This document shows, piece by piece, positions 46,038 through 54,675 of a DNA stretch of 64,000 bases. The translations under genes and the position numbers were made by a program. The DNA lies in the NCBI GenBank assembly GCA_022843585.1, contig JALHNJ010000003.1:124001-188000 (forward strand), in the 5' to 3' direction. How positions within the stretch are numbered: the first letter of the stretch is position 1; the number at the start of each line of letters is the position of its first letter. This DNA is from Chitinophagaceae bacterium (GTDB lineage Bacteria > Bacteroidota > Bacteroidia > Chitinophagales > Chitinophagaceae). The notes beneath the pieces were generated by a model, which searched no databases, was not told where the DNA came from, and saw only the letters and a list, made by a program, of their open reading frames with translations.

Positions 46038-46421
46038 ATGAATCTGTTTGTAGCTGGTCTCCCCTATGATCTCGATGATGCTGAATTAGAAGAAATTTTC
46101 GAGAAGTTTGGAAAAGTTGTTTCTGCAAAAGTTGCTATGGACAAAGAAACAGGCAAAAGCCGTGGTTTTGGTTTTGTAGAAATGGAAAATGATGCCGAAG
46201 GCAAAGAAGCAATTGAACACCTCAACGATATATCTCTCGGCAAAAAACCATTGGTAGTAAAACAAGCTGAAGACAGACCAGGTGGTGGTTCTTCTGGCGG
46301 CGGTGGAAACCGTGGCGGAGGAGGTGGTTACCGTGGTGGTAGCGGCGGAGGCGGCGGCTATCGTGGTGGAGGTAACAGCGGTGGTGGCGGTGGCTACAAT
46401 AGAGATCGTAATCGTTATTAA
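46038..46421 (+). CDS. RRM RNA-binding protein with Gly-rich tail
   Basis: 127 residues. One RNA-recognition motif at 1-80: RNP2 at 2-7 (NLFVAGLPY) and RNP1 at 40-47 (KSRGFGFVEM). The tail of about 45 residues is almost all Gly with Arg, Tyr and Ser (RGGGGGYRGG), like cold-shock RNA-binding proteins of cyanobacteria and plants. It is expected to bind single-stranded RNA in the cytoplasm, probably under cold or stress. Confidence 0.95.
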   Translation: MNLFVAGLPYDLDDAELEEIFEKFGKVVSAKVAMDKETGKSRGFGFVEMENDAEGKEAIEHLNDISLGKKPLVVKQAEDRPGGGSSGGGGNRGGGGGYRGGSGGGGGYRGGGNSGGGGGYNRDRNRY

Positions 46422-46479
46422 TTTCTTGACATAATATTTTAATAAGCTATCAGGTAACTCTGCATAGCTTTATTTGTTT

Positions 46480-46908
46480 ATGCCTTACCAAAAGCTTATT
46501 CAGCAATTACAAACGGAAACCTATGTTGCACTAAAAGGCTCCCCTATTCATGGTATTGGTGTATTTGCGATAAAGCCTATTCCAAAAGGAACCCGCAATA
46601 TATTTTCCAAAGGAATGGGAGAATGGATCAAAGTTCCTATTAGCGAAGTAGAGACTTTACCAGAACATTCACGGTCATTAATTGAAACCTATTGCCTGTT
46701 TGATGAAGAAAATTATTTTGTCCCGGAATATGGATTTAAAATGATCGATCCTGTTATTTATCTTAATCATTCTTCCTCTCCCAACATCATTTCAATTAAC
46801 GATGGTGAAGAATTTGAAGCTATTGTAGATATACTACCAGGCCAGGAATTACTTATTAACTATAGTTCTATTGTTGAGGGCATGGAAGGATACAATGATT
46901 TTGTTTAA
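46480..46908 (+). CDS. SET-domain protein lysine methyltransferase-like
   Basis: About 142 residues from the ATG at 46480 (MPYQKLIQQLQTETYVALKG); two more codons are possible. SET motifs: GIGVFAIKPIPKGTRNIF, YLNHSSSPN (the N-H-S core), and GQELLINYSS. No pre-SET or post-SET Cys cluster is present. It should transfer methyl groups from SAM to a lysine. The target is unknown; a histone H1-like protein is encoded at 58548. There is no signal peptide. Confidence 0.85.
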   Translation: MPYQKLIQQLQTETYVALKGSPIHGIGVFAIKPIPKGTRNIFSKGMGEWIKVPISEVETLPEHSRSLIETYCLFDEENYFVPEYGFKMIDPVIYLNHSSSPNIISINDGEEFEAIVDILPGQELLINYSSIVEGMEGYNDFV

Positions 46909-47168
46909 GGAAATCTGTCCCTAGTTACCCCATTTCTTAACAATAATTATTTATAATCCGGCAATTTCATTTTGTTTAAAATTCGTTTAAGTATAAAGGA
47001 CCTAAAACAAGGTATTTCTAATCATTCATTATTTTCTGGATTAATTTTTGCTAAATATTATTCAGGCAGCTAAGTGCCTACTTTTCACAATCACATTGAT
47101 TTTTTAATTCCATCAGACCCTTATCTAAAAGGTCGTAAAAATTATTTGTTAACCTTAATCAGCAATTA

Positions 47169-47966
47169 ATGAAACCTAATCAACAACTAAATTTATTTGC
47201 CCTGGCACTAGCTGCCGGGATGCTTTTTTTATTGACGGCTTGTCAACAAGAAACTTTATCCTCAAATGAAAATCCGGAAATTGCAGACAATAATCCGGTT
47301 TTGTTAGTTATAGATGAAGAAAGTATTGACAATGGAAATGAACCCAATCGCTTTTCTGATGTACAAGTAAATGACCAGCTTGCAGAAGTAGGTGTAAGAA
47401 AAGTTTTAAAATATTTTCAGGATAATATTGGCCGTACAATAGACCTTCATACCGGGCAGGTAGGTGATGAAGGATGGCATGCTCTCAAAACAATTCCTAC
47501 AACATGGATTAATGCAGGGCCAACTGCAATTGGTGCCAGAAATTTTTTACAAGCCGGTCCTGGTTTAGGATCTGGAACACCAGATGATGACAAAGAAATA
47601 TTGCTGGATAAGATTCCGGATATTACTCCATTAAGAGCCACAGGTCTTACCATGCTAAAAGGTAAAACTGTGCTGGCTGTTGTATATGATGGCGAAGTAA
47701 GTATAAATTATTCTCCATTGCAAGGCAATTTGATGGGCGCAAATCTTGGAGTAGTAGCATTCGATGTGCTTCAGGTAACTGAACGTACCGATGCATCTAC
47801 ATCTTCGCTCCCTAGTGTAACTATACGAATAAGAGATGCAAGCATATTGTCAACAAGAGCTTTGCAACTTTTTCAAAATGCTCCCATTCCACAATCATCA
47901 TCAGAACCATTTGATATTAAACCACCATCAAATGCTCCAGCCGCAACATTGATAACAGCACAATAA
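47169..47966 (+). CDS. Secreted lipoprotein of unknown function
   Basis: 265 residues. Lipoprotein signal ends AGMLFLLTAC (Cys25). The mature part (VGDEGWHALKTIPTTWINAG, GKTVLAVVYDGEVSINYSPL, GVVAFDVLQVTERTDAS) looks beta-rich and acidic. The family is not recognised. It stands alone behind a 260-base gap (46909-47168) in which I see no gene, and is convergent with the helicase gene across a strong terminator. Confidence 0.72.
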   Translation: MKPNQQLNLFALALAAGMLFLLTACQQETLSSNENPEIADNNPVLLVIDEESIDNGNEPNRFSDVQVNDQLAEVGVRKVLKYFQDNIGRTIDLHTGQVGDEGWHALKTIPTTWINAGPTAIGARNFLQAGPGLGSGTPDDDKEILLDKIPDITPLRATGLTMLKGKTVLAVVYDGEVSINYSPLQGNLMGANLGVVAFDVLQVTERTDASTSSLPSVTIRIRDASILSTRALQLFQNAPIPQSSSEPFDIKPPSNAPAATLITAQ

Positions 47967-48010
47967 ATTCAGTCATTTTAAAATAATCTAATCGATATTT
48001 TTTTATATAA

Positions 48011-48041
48011 AAAGCCGCTGTTAATTTCTAACAGCGGCTTT
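48011..48041. terminator. Bidirectional Rho-independent terminator
   Basis: aaagccgctgtta / taacagcggcttt with a 5-base loop between convergent genes. It is 13 bp long and perfect. Confidence 0.9.
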
Positions 48042-48060
48042 ACTAAGTAATCTATATCTT

Positions 48061-49368
48061 TTAGTAAGATGAGCTAAAACTTCTTCTTCTCTCTCCTCTA
48101 AAACCATTAGCATTCTGGCTGTTGCCATTCCTGTTTCCGCTGCGATTGCCGTTTCCGTTTCCATTACTGTTTGGTCGCTTCTGAAATGAAGGACGCTGTG
48201 ATGGACGCTGTACTTGCTGCACATTATTTGTTAGCACATACGGATGCTCTTCAACAACCGGTATAGTTTTGCTTATGACTTTTTGAATATCCTTCAAGTA
48301 TGCTTTTTCTTCATGATCGCAAAATGAAATGGCGATACCGCTTGCTCCTGCTCTGCCGGTACGGCCAATACGGTGTACATAGGTTTCAGGAATATTAGGC
48401 AAGTCATAATTTACTACATGGGTCAACTCATCAATATCAATACCACGGGCGGCTATATCTGTTGCAACCAACACTCTTGTTTGACGGGTTTTGAAATTAT
48501 GCAACGCAGATTGTCTGGCATTTTGCGATTTGTTACCATGTATTGCTTCTGCTCTTATGTTAGAACGATTTAATTCTTTGGCAACTTTATCAGCACCATG
48601 TTTTGTTCTGGCAAATACCAACACGGTTTTAATATCAGCATCAGCTAAAATATCTTTCAACAATGCATTCTTATTTTGCTTGTCTACAAAATAAACACAC
48701 TGCTGTATCATTTCCGCAGTAGAAGAAACAGGTGTTACTGCAACTTTTACCGGGTTCGTTAATAATACATTGGCCAGTTGTTGAATTTCCGGTGGCATGG
48801 TAGCAGAGAAAAACAAGGTCTGTCTTTTCGACGGTAACTTTGCGATTACTCTTTTTACATCATGCACAAAACCCATATCCAGCATTCTATCGGCTTCATC
48901 GAGTACGAAGAAGTTAATATCACGCAAAGAAATATGGCCCTGATTCATCAGGTCTAATAAACGACCGGGAGTAGCCACTAAAATATCTATACCACGGCGC
49001 AATGCATTTACCTGGCTAAATTGATTTACACCACCAAAGATCACCAGATGTTTTAGATCGAGGTATTTTCCATAAGCGTTGAAGCTTTCTTCAATTTGAA
49101 TAGCCAACTCACGGGTAGGTGTTAATATCAACGCTTTGATATTGCGTCTTCCTTTTGGTGTTTGTTGTTGTTGCTGGTGCATCAGTTGCAAAATAGGAAT
49201 TGCAAATGCTGCGGTTTTACCAGTGCCTGTTTGGGCACAGCCCAGCAGGTCTTTTTGTTCTAAAATAGCAGGAATTGCTTGCTGCTGAATAGGTGTAGGC
49301 GTAGTGTAGCCTTCATGGACTAATGCCTTGAGCACAGGCTCAATGAGCTGTAAATTGTTAAATGACAA
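48061..49368 (-). CDS. DEAD-box RNA helicase (RhlE-like)
   Basis: 435 residues. Motifs in order: [69 protein letters not shown]. The C-terminal 60 residues are a low-complexity Asn/Gly/Arg tail likely to bind RNA. It unwinds RNA duplexes in ribosome assembly or decay. A promoter box at 49508 implies a leader of about 140 bases, as is known for cold-regulated helicase mRNAs. Confidence 0.95.
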   Translation of the reverse strand: MSFNNLQLIEPVLKALVHEGYTTPTPIQQQAIPAILEQKDLLGCAQTGTGKTAAFAIPILQLMHQQQQQTPKGRRNIKALILTPTRELAIQIEESFNAYGKYLDLKHLVIFGGVNQFSQVNALRRGIDILVATPGRLLDLMNQGHISLRDINFFVLDEADRMLDMGFVHDVKRVIAKLPSKRQTLFFSATMPPEIQQLANVLLTNPVKVAVTPVSSTAEMIQQCVYFVDKQNKNALLKDILADADIKTVLVFARTKHGADKVAKELNRSNIRAEAIHGNKSQNARQSALHNFKTRQTRVLVATDIAARGIDIDELTHVVNYDLPNIPETYVHRIGRTGRAGASGIAISFCDHEEKAYLKDIQKVISKTIPVVEEHPYVLTNNVQQVQRPSQRPSFQKRPNSNGNGNGNRSGNRNGNSQNANGFRGERRRSFSSSY

Positions 49369-49507
49369 TTGAATAAAATATTAATTTAAAAATGTGGTAA
49401 GGCTATCAATTCCGAATCTGATACTTTACCTGCCTTACGTTAAGCCATCACGGCATTTGAGTAGTACGGAGACATACAAACTGAGTGAGAAATAACATAC
49501 AAGGGTG

Positions 49508-49515
49508 CAAATATA
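49508..49515 (-). promoter_or_regulatory. Possible -7 promoter element of the helicase gene
   Basis: tatatttg on the minus strand fits TAnnTTTG exactly. It lies 140 bases before the helicase start, leaving a long untranslated leader (49369-49505). Confidence 0.45.
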
Positions 49516-49555
49516 GGTTATAAAAGGGAGAAAGCAGGATTTAATTTATCTATAC

Positions 49556-49637
49556 TAAACCACTGAGGCACTAAGAACAGTGAGGTTAACAGAGTTGACT
49601 CCGTGTTTCTTTGTGTACATTGTGTTTCTGTGGTTTA
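49556..49637. repeat. AACCAC...GTGGTT palindromic intergenic repeat
   Basis: taaaccac and gtggttta are perfect complementary ends; inside lie gaggcactaagaacagtgag and actccgtgtttctttgtg. It belongs to the same family as 20327-20400. It reaches just to the pullulanase stop and may terminate that operon. Confidence 0.65.
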
Positions 49638-49638
49638 A

Positions 49639-51621
49639 TTATTGTTGGCTATAAAGAATCACACAACTATAAGGCTCTACCTTGAAGCTTTCAGTCATCT
49701 TCATTTCTCCATCAGTAAATTTATTATTGAAAACAATAGCCTTATAGTTTTTAGGTACTTCATGAGTGTTTGCTTTACTGTTACCATTAAAGAAGATCAT
49801 AACATCACTCCATGTGTCACCAACTTGCATTGCTTGAATTAAATAATTGACTGCTTTATCATCTAATATATTGGAGAAGAAAAGAATATTGTTTTCAATT
49901 TCCTTCGCATTCGTCATTCTAAAAGCCGGATGCTCTTTTCTCAACTTTATTAATGCTTTGGTATAATCAAACACTTCTTTATTTTTCGTTTTCAAATCCC
50001 AATTAATAGCATTGATACTATCCGGTGAGTTATATGAATTTTCTACTTCATTCTTACTGCGCAGAAATTCCGTTCCTGCATGTAAAAAAGAAATGCCTTG
50101 TGAGGTAAGTACAATAGACAACGCCAGCTTGTGCATATTGGTTCTCTCCTCTTCTGTTGCATCTGGTGCAGAAATTTTCAGTTTATCCCACATTATATGG
50201 TTATCGTGACATTCTGCATACGTTACAGTTTGAAACGGTTCCTTTGAATACGGTGCTTTTGAATAGTTTACTTTACTATAATCAATCTGCGGATGTTGCA
50301 CCGAAGCAACGATGCCAAATTTGATACTTTCTTCCATTCCTGACTTACCACTCGCAAAGCCTTTGTCCTTATGGTCGAACACAGATCCTTTAATGCCATC
50401 CCGTATATCGTCACTAAAAACTGCAATGCGGTCGAGTTTATGTGCATTAGCTTTTACTGCCCGTAATGAATCCGGCAATGGAGATGCGCCTGCAGTCCAT
50501 CCTTCACCATAAATAAGTATATCCGTTTTTATCTTATGCAGTTCTCTTGAAATAAGGTTCATTGTTTCTATATCATGTACTCCCATCAGATCAACCCGAA
50601 AACCATCTACATGATATTCCTCCACCCAATACTTCATCGATTCCAGCATAAATTTTCTGAACATCGGTCTTTCACTGGCTGTTTCATTACCACAAGCTGT
50701 AGCATCCGAGAATTTACCATCTTTTGTTTGCCGGTAATAATAACCCGGCACCAATTGATTGAAATTGGAAGCCTCTGTCAAAGCTGTATGGTTATACACC
50801 ACATCCATTACCACCCGCAATCCATTTTCATGAAATGTTTTTACAAGTTGTTTGAATTCTTTAATTCTTGTTACCCCATCATAAGGATTGGTGGAATATG
50901 AGCCTTCCGGCACATTGTAGTTCAGCGGATCATAACCCCAGTTGCATTTGCCATCGGGTTTTGTTTCATCTATTGAATTAAAATCATAGAAAGGCAGTAA
51001 GTGTACATGGGTAATGCCCAGTTCTTTTATATGGTCGAGCCCGGTAGCGAGTCCGGCTGCATTTTTTGTTCCTCTTTCTGTCAGTCCTAAAAATTTTCCT
51101 TTATTCTTTATACCTGATGTAGGTGAAATGCTTGCATCTCTTACATGCAGTTCATAGATAATTGCATCAGTTTTATTCTTAAACGCCGGGCTTTTATCTT
51201 TCTCCCATCCTGATGGATTGGTTTCTTTCAGATCAACCACCATTGCTCTTTTGCCATTTACACCTACTGCTTTTGCATAAGGGTCTGGTACTTCTTTCGA
51301 TTCTTTCCCATTGATAATAGTGCTAAACGCATAGAACAACCCTTTTCTATCGCCTGTCAACTCTGTTACCCATGTACCGTTCTTATCTTTTTTCATAGAG
51401 TACAACTCGATAAAAAGATTATGATCTGCATTGCTATAAAGTTTTAAATACACTTCATCTGCGGTTGGCGCCCAAATTCGAAATGCAGATTTTTCTATTG
51501 AATAAGTAAGTCCTAAATCATTACCTGTATAGACAGGATAGTTTTTAAAATCGGGAGCTTGTGTTTTCCCTGAAAACAACTGAGTTAAAAACCCAAAAAA
51601 TAGCATGGCTTTCTTCATCAT
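49639..51621 (-). CDS. pulA: Type I pullulanase
   Basis: 660 residues; a start one codon later is equally possible. A short hydrophobic N-terminus (MLFFGFLTQLFSGKTQ) suggests export. Residues 35-140 are a CBM48-like domain (SAFRIWAPTADEVYLKLY). The GH13 barrel carries the pullulanase signature NWGYDPLNY, VMDVVYNHT, nucleophile GFRVDLMG, acid IYGEGW and ECHDNH. It cleaves alpha-1,6 branches of pullulan, glycogen or starch-derived glucans. The aminotransferase gene lies 16 bases upstream, in the same transcript. Confidence 0.93.
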   Translation of the reverse strand: MMKKAMLFFGFLTQLFSGKTQAPDFKNYPVYTGNDLGLTYSIEKSAFRIWAPTADEVYLKLYSNADHNLFIELYSMKKDKNGTWVTELTGDRKGLFYAFSTIINGKESKEVPDPYAKAVGVNGKRAMVVDLKETNPSGWEKDKSPAFKNKTDAIIYELHVRDASISPTSGIKNKGKFLGLTERGTKNAAGLATGLDHIKELGITHVHLLPFYDFNSIDETKPDGKCNWGYDPLNYNVPEGSYSTNPYDGVTRIKEFKQLVKTFHENGLRVVMDVVYNHTALTEASNFNQLVPGYYYRQTKDGKFSDATACGNETASERPMFRKFMLESMKYWVEEYHVDGFRVDLMGVHDIETMNLISRELHKIKTDILIYGEGWTAGASPLPDSLRAVKANAHKLDRIAVFSDDIRDGIKGSVFDHKDKGFASGKSGMEESIKFGIVASVQHPQIDYSKVNYSKAPYSKEPFQTVTYAECHDNHIMWDKLKISAPDATEEERTNMHKLALSIVLTSQGISFLHAGTEFLRSKNEVENSYNSPDSINAINWDLKTKNKEVFDYTKALIKLRKEHPAFRMTNAKEIENNILFFSNILDDKAVNYLIQAMQVGDTWSDVMIFFNGNSKANTHEVPKNYKAIVFNNKFTDGEMKMTESFKVEPYSCVILYSQQ

Positions 51622-51637
51622 TTAAAAATTACCAAAA

Positions 51638-52924
51638 TTATAAAGCAGAAACCCATTTTACAATCTCCTTCATTGCAACCAAAGTATCAGGACAATATTT
51701 TTCGATAAATAAATCATCTACGGTTTCTGTAACTGCTGCATCAATAGCTTTTCTCCCATCAAAATTTACATAGGATATCCGCAGTGTATAAACAGAAGGC
51801 GGGCAACCAAATTCAGAGCCTGGCAATGTTGCTACACCGGCACTTTCCAATAATTTATCACACATTGTTTCCGAATCAAAAATATCATGCTGCAAAAATT
51901 TATTCCGGAAATTGCTGAAATCTGGAAACAGGTAGAAACCACCATGTGGTGCTGCATTATTAATACCGGCTTCATTTAAAATACGATTGCAATATTGTCC
52001 AAGATGCAATAAAATTTTTCTTGCCCTTTCTAAATAAAAATCCATTTCGGGATGTGGTTCAAAAGCAGTAACTGCAGCATATTGTATGGGTGCAGACGTA
52101 GAGGTAAATGTTTCGCTGGCAGCCACTGATAGTGCATCTGCCAGCCAACTTAAAGATTTTGGAAATGCCAGGGCTCCCAATCGCCAACCTCCTGCACCGC
52201 ACCATTTGCTTAGTCCACCACTTATAATTGTTCCTTCAGGATAGTGTGTACAAATACTGTGATGGTCTCCTTTATGATCCAGCATTCCATAAATTTCATC
52301 TGACACCAACACTACTTTATACTTTCTTGCTACTGCTGCCAACTCAATTAATTCTTCATTTTTATAAGTGTACCCTGTAGGATTTGAAGGATAATTTAAA
52401 ATCAATAATCTCGGCTTCTTAGGATCATGCCGGCAAATTTTATCTAACTCAGCAGGAGTAAGTCTCCAAAAATTTTCTTTTTTTGTCGCTATCCAATGAA
52501 TATTGCGGCCAATAATTTTTGCCTGCGGCGCATAAGAAACCCAACTCGGCGTAGGAATAATTAACTCTCCATAATAACATAACTGCAGCAGAAATAATAA
52601 TTCCTTTGAGCCGGGTCCGATAACAATATTTTCAACTAAATATTTCTTTCCCCAATGACGATAATAAAAACTACTGATGGCTTCCCGCAATGCCGGCAAA
52701 CCCTTTACTGGCAAATAATCTTTTTCTCTTGCATTATTGATTAATCCCTGTACTACAATGTCAGGAACAGGAAAAGGTGATTGCCCCAAGCCCAACTTGT
52801 ACACTTTCTTTCCTTCCGAAATAAGCTGATTGGAGTATTCATTGATCCGTAATGTAGCAGAGTGCTTTAATCCTCTTACATTCAAATTGAGATGCACCTC
52901 ATGGTAAAAATCATCTGTTGCCAT
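51638..52924 (-). CDS. PLP-dependent aminotransferase (class I/II)
   Basis: 428 residues, fold type I. Pyridoxal-phosphate Lys at about 239 in SGGLSKWCGAGGWRLG; NYPSNPTGYTYKNEEL and VSDEIYGMLD are the other cofactor motifs. It moves an amino group between an amino acid and a 2-oxo acid; the substrate is unknown. Upstream of pullulanase by 16 bases, although no metabolic link is evident. Cytoplasmic. Confidence 0.92.
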   Translation of the reverse strand: MATDDFYHEVHLNLNVRGLKHSATLRINEYSNQLISEGKKVYKLGLGQSPFPVPDIVVQGLINNAREKDYLPVKGLPALREAISSFYYRHWGKKYLVENIVIGPGSKELLFLLQLCYYGELIIPTPSWVSYAPQAKIIGRNIHWIATKKENFWRLTPAELDKICRHDPKKPRLLILNYPSNPTGYTYKNEELIELAAVARKYKVVLVSDEIYGMLDHKGDHHSICTHYPEGTIISGGLSKWCGAGGWRLGALAFPKSLSWLADALSVAASETFTSTSAPIQYAAVTAFEPHPEMDFYLERARKILLHLGQYCNRILNEAGINNAAPHGGFYLFPDFSNFRNKFLQHDIFDSETMCDKLLESAGVATLPGSEFGCPPSVYTLRISYVNFDGRKAIDAAVTETVDDLFIEKYCPDTLVAMKEIVKWVSAL

Positions 52925-53183
52925 AGTTAGATAGAATTATACGTTGATAACAAACTGAAAATTACCACAAATAAATTAGCCCTGTAGTGATTAAATAAAA
53001 AAATACAGATTAAAGGTTTTAAAATCATTTCATTAAAATAAAATTATAATAGGATTAAAATAATGCTTTCAGAGCCTACACAAACTGCATACACCGGTCT
53101 CGAGTTCTATATTTACATACGCTATTCTGTTTCGGCTCATAGCCCACACTAACGATTTTTTCAATCACTTAAAACTATTTGCC

Positions 53184-54548
53184 ATGGATCAGCTAATTCA
53201 AAATAATAAAGAAAGTAAGCAGGTTTATCACTCTTACTCACTCAACAACTATCGGCAAATTCCACAGCTCAGCATTCTTTCTGAAGAACAGTTGGAAGCT
53301 ATTGATGTGGTAGGTCATGTACTTCCGTTTAAAACGAACAATTATGTAATTGAGGAATTGATTAACTGGGATAATGTACCTAACGATCCCATGTTTACAC
53401 TTACATTCCCCAGGAAAGAAATGCTAAGCAACCAGCATTATGAAGAAATGAAAGCCGTATTGAAAAACAACGGCTCAAAAAACGAAATAAAAGAAGCGGC
53501 GAATAGAATCCGGCTACAGCTTAACCCACACCCCGCCGGGCAAGAGCATAATGTTCCATCGCTTGGAAATCATAAGCTATCTGGTATGCAACATAAATAC
53601 CGGGAAACGGTATTGTTTTTTCCAAGCCAGGGACAAACCTGTCATGCCTATTGTACATTTTGTTTTCGCTGGCCACAATTTGTGGGCATGGATGAAATGA
53701 AATTTGCGATGAAGGAAACAGATTTGCTTGTAAAATACCTTGAAGAACATAGGGAAGTAACAGATGTGCTATTTACAGGTGGCGACCCAATGGTGATGAA
53801 AGCAAAAATTTTACGTACATACATTGAGCCGCTGCTTGACGATAAATTACACAACGTTCAAACCATACGTATTGGCACTAAATCACTTTCCTATTGGCCC
53901 TATAAATTTTTAACGGATGATGATGCAGGAGAAATCCTCGAATTATTTGAAAAAGTAGTAAAGAGTGGTCGCAACCTCGCCATCATGGCGCATTTCAATC
54001 ACCCGGTTGAGTTAGGTACAGATGCTGTAAAAAAAGCAATTAAATTAATAAGAGGTACCGGCGCACAAATAAGAACACAATCACCCGTATTAAAAAACAT
54101 AAACGACGATCCGGCAATTTGGGCAGAAATGTGGCGAAAGCAGGTAAATCAAAATTGCATACCCTATTATATGTTTGCAGTAAGAGATACCGGTGCACAA
54201 GATTTTTTTGGAGTACCACTTGTACGGGCTCAACAAATATTTCAACAGGCTTACCAAATGGTAAGTGGTGTATGCCGAACTGTGAGAGGACCAAGCATGA
54301 GTTGCACACCAGGTAAAGTACAAATACTAGGTACTGCCGAAATAATGGGTAAAAAAGTTATTGTAATGCGAATGATACAAGGTCGAAATCCTGATTGGGT
54401 AGCCCGCCCCTTTTTTGCGGAGTATGATGATAAAGCGATTTGGATTGACCAATTGAAACCTGCATTCGGCGAAGAAAAATTCTTTTTTGAAGATGAGCTG
54501 GATAAAATTCTTCATAAAGATGCAATGCCGGAATTAGCGGTGAACTAA
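53184..54548 (+). CDS. KamA-family radical SAM protein (lysine 2,3-aminomutase-like)
   Basis: 454 residues. The radical SAM cluster motif is C-x3-C-x2-C (CHAYCTFCFR, about 153-160), and FTGGDPMVM follows. The order of motifs fits lysine 2,3-aminomutase (YRETVLFFPSQGQTCHAYC, IRIGTKSLSYWP, HFNHPVEL). However, the PLP-binding PGGGGK of true aminomutases is replaced by SCTPGKVQILG. It could be an aminomutase subgroup or a different radical enzyme. A terminator follows the stop. The upstream gap 52925-53183 contains no gene. Confidence 0.85.
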   Translation: MDQLIQNNKESKQVYHSYSLNNYRQIPQLSILSEEQLEAIDVVGHVLPFKTNNYVIEELINWDNVPNDPMFTLTFPRKEMLSNQHYEEMKAVLKNNGSKNEIKEAANRIRLQLNPHPAGQEHNVPSLGNHKLSGMQHKYRETVLFFPSQGQTCHAYCTFCFRWPQFVGMDEMKFAMKETDLLVKYLEEHREVTDVLFTGGDPMVMKAKILRTYIEPLLDDKLHNVQTIRIGTKSLSYWPYKFLTDDDAGEILELFEKVVKSGRNLAIMAHFNHPVELGTDAVKKAIKLIRGTGAQIRTQSPVLKNINDDPAIWAEMWRKQVNQNCIPYYMFAVRDTGAQDFFGVPLVRAQQIFQQAYQMVSGVCRTVRGPSMSCTPGKVQILGTAEIMGKKVIVMRMIQGRNPDWVARPFFAEYDDKAIWIDQLKPAFGEEKFFFEDELDKILHKDAMPELAVN

Positions 54549-54578
54549 TATTTCATTTTTTCATAAAGAGGTAGGTTG

Positions 54579-54609
54579 AAAACCGTTTACTCAGGTAAGC
54601 GGTTTTTTT
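54579..54609 (+). terminator. Rho-independent terminator
   Basis: aaaccgtttac / gtaagcggttt stem (one G-T pair), loop tcag, then a T-run, 31 bases after the KamA-like stop. Confidence 0.88.
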
Positions 54610-54675
54610 GGTTACATACCTCAATTATATTTACATTTATAGAAATCTTTAAAACCAAAACAACCGGCTCGCCAT

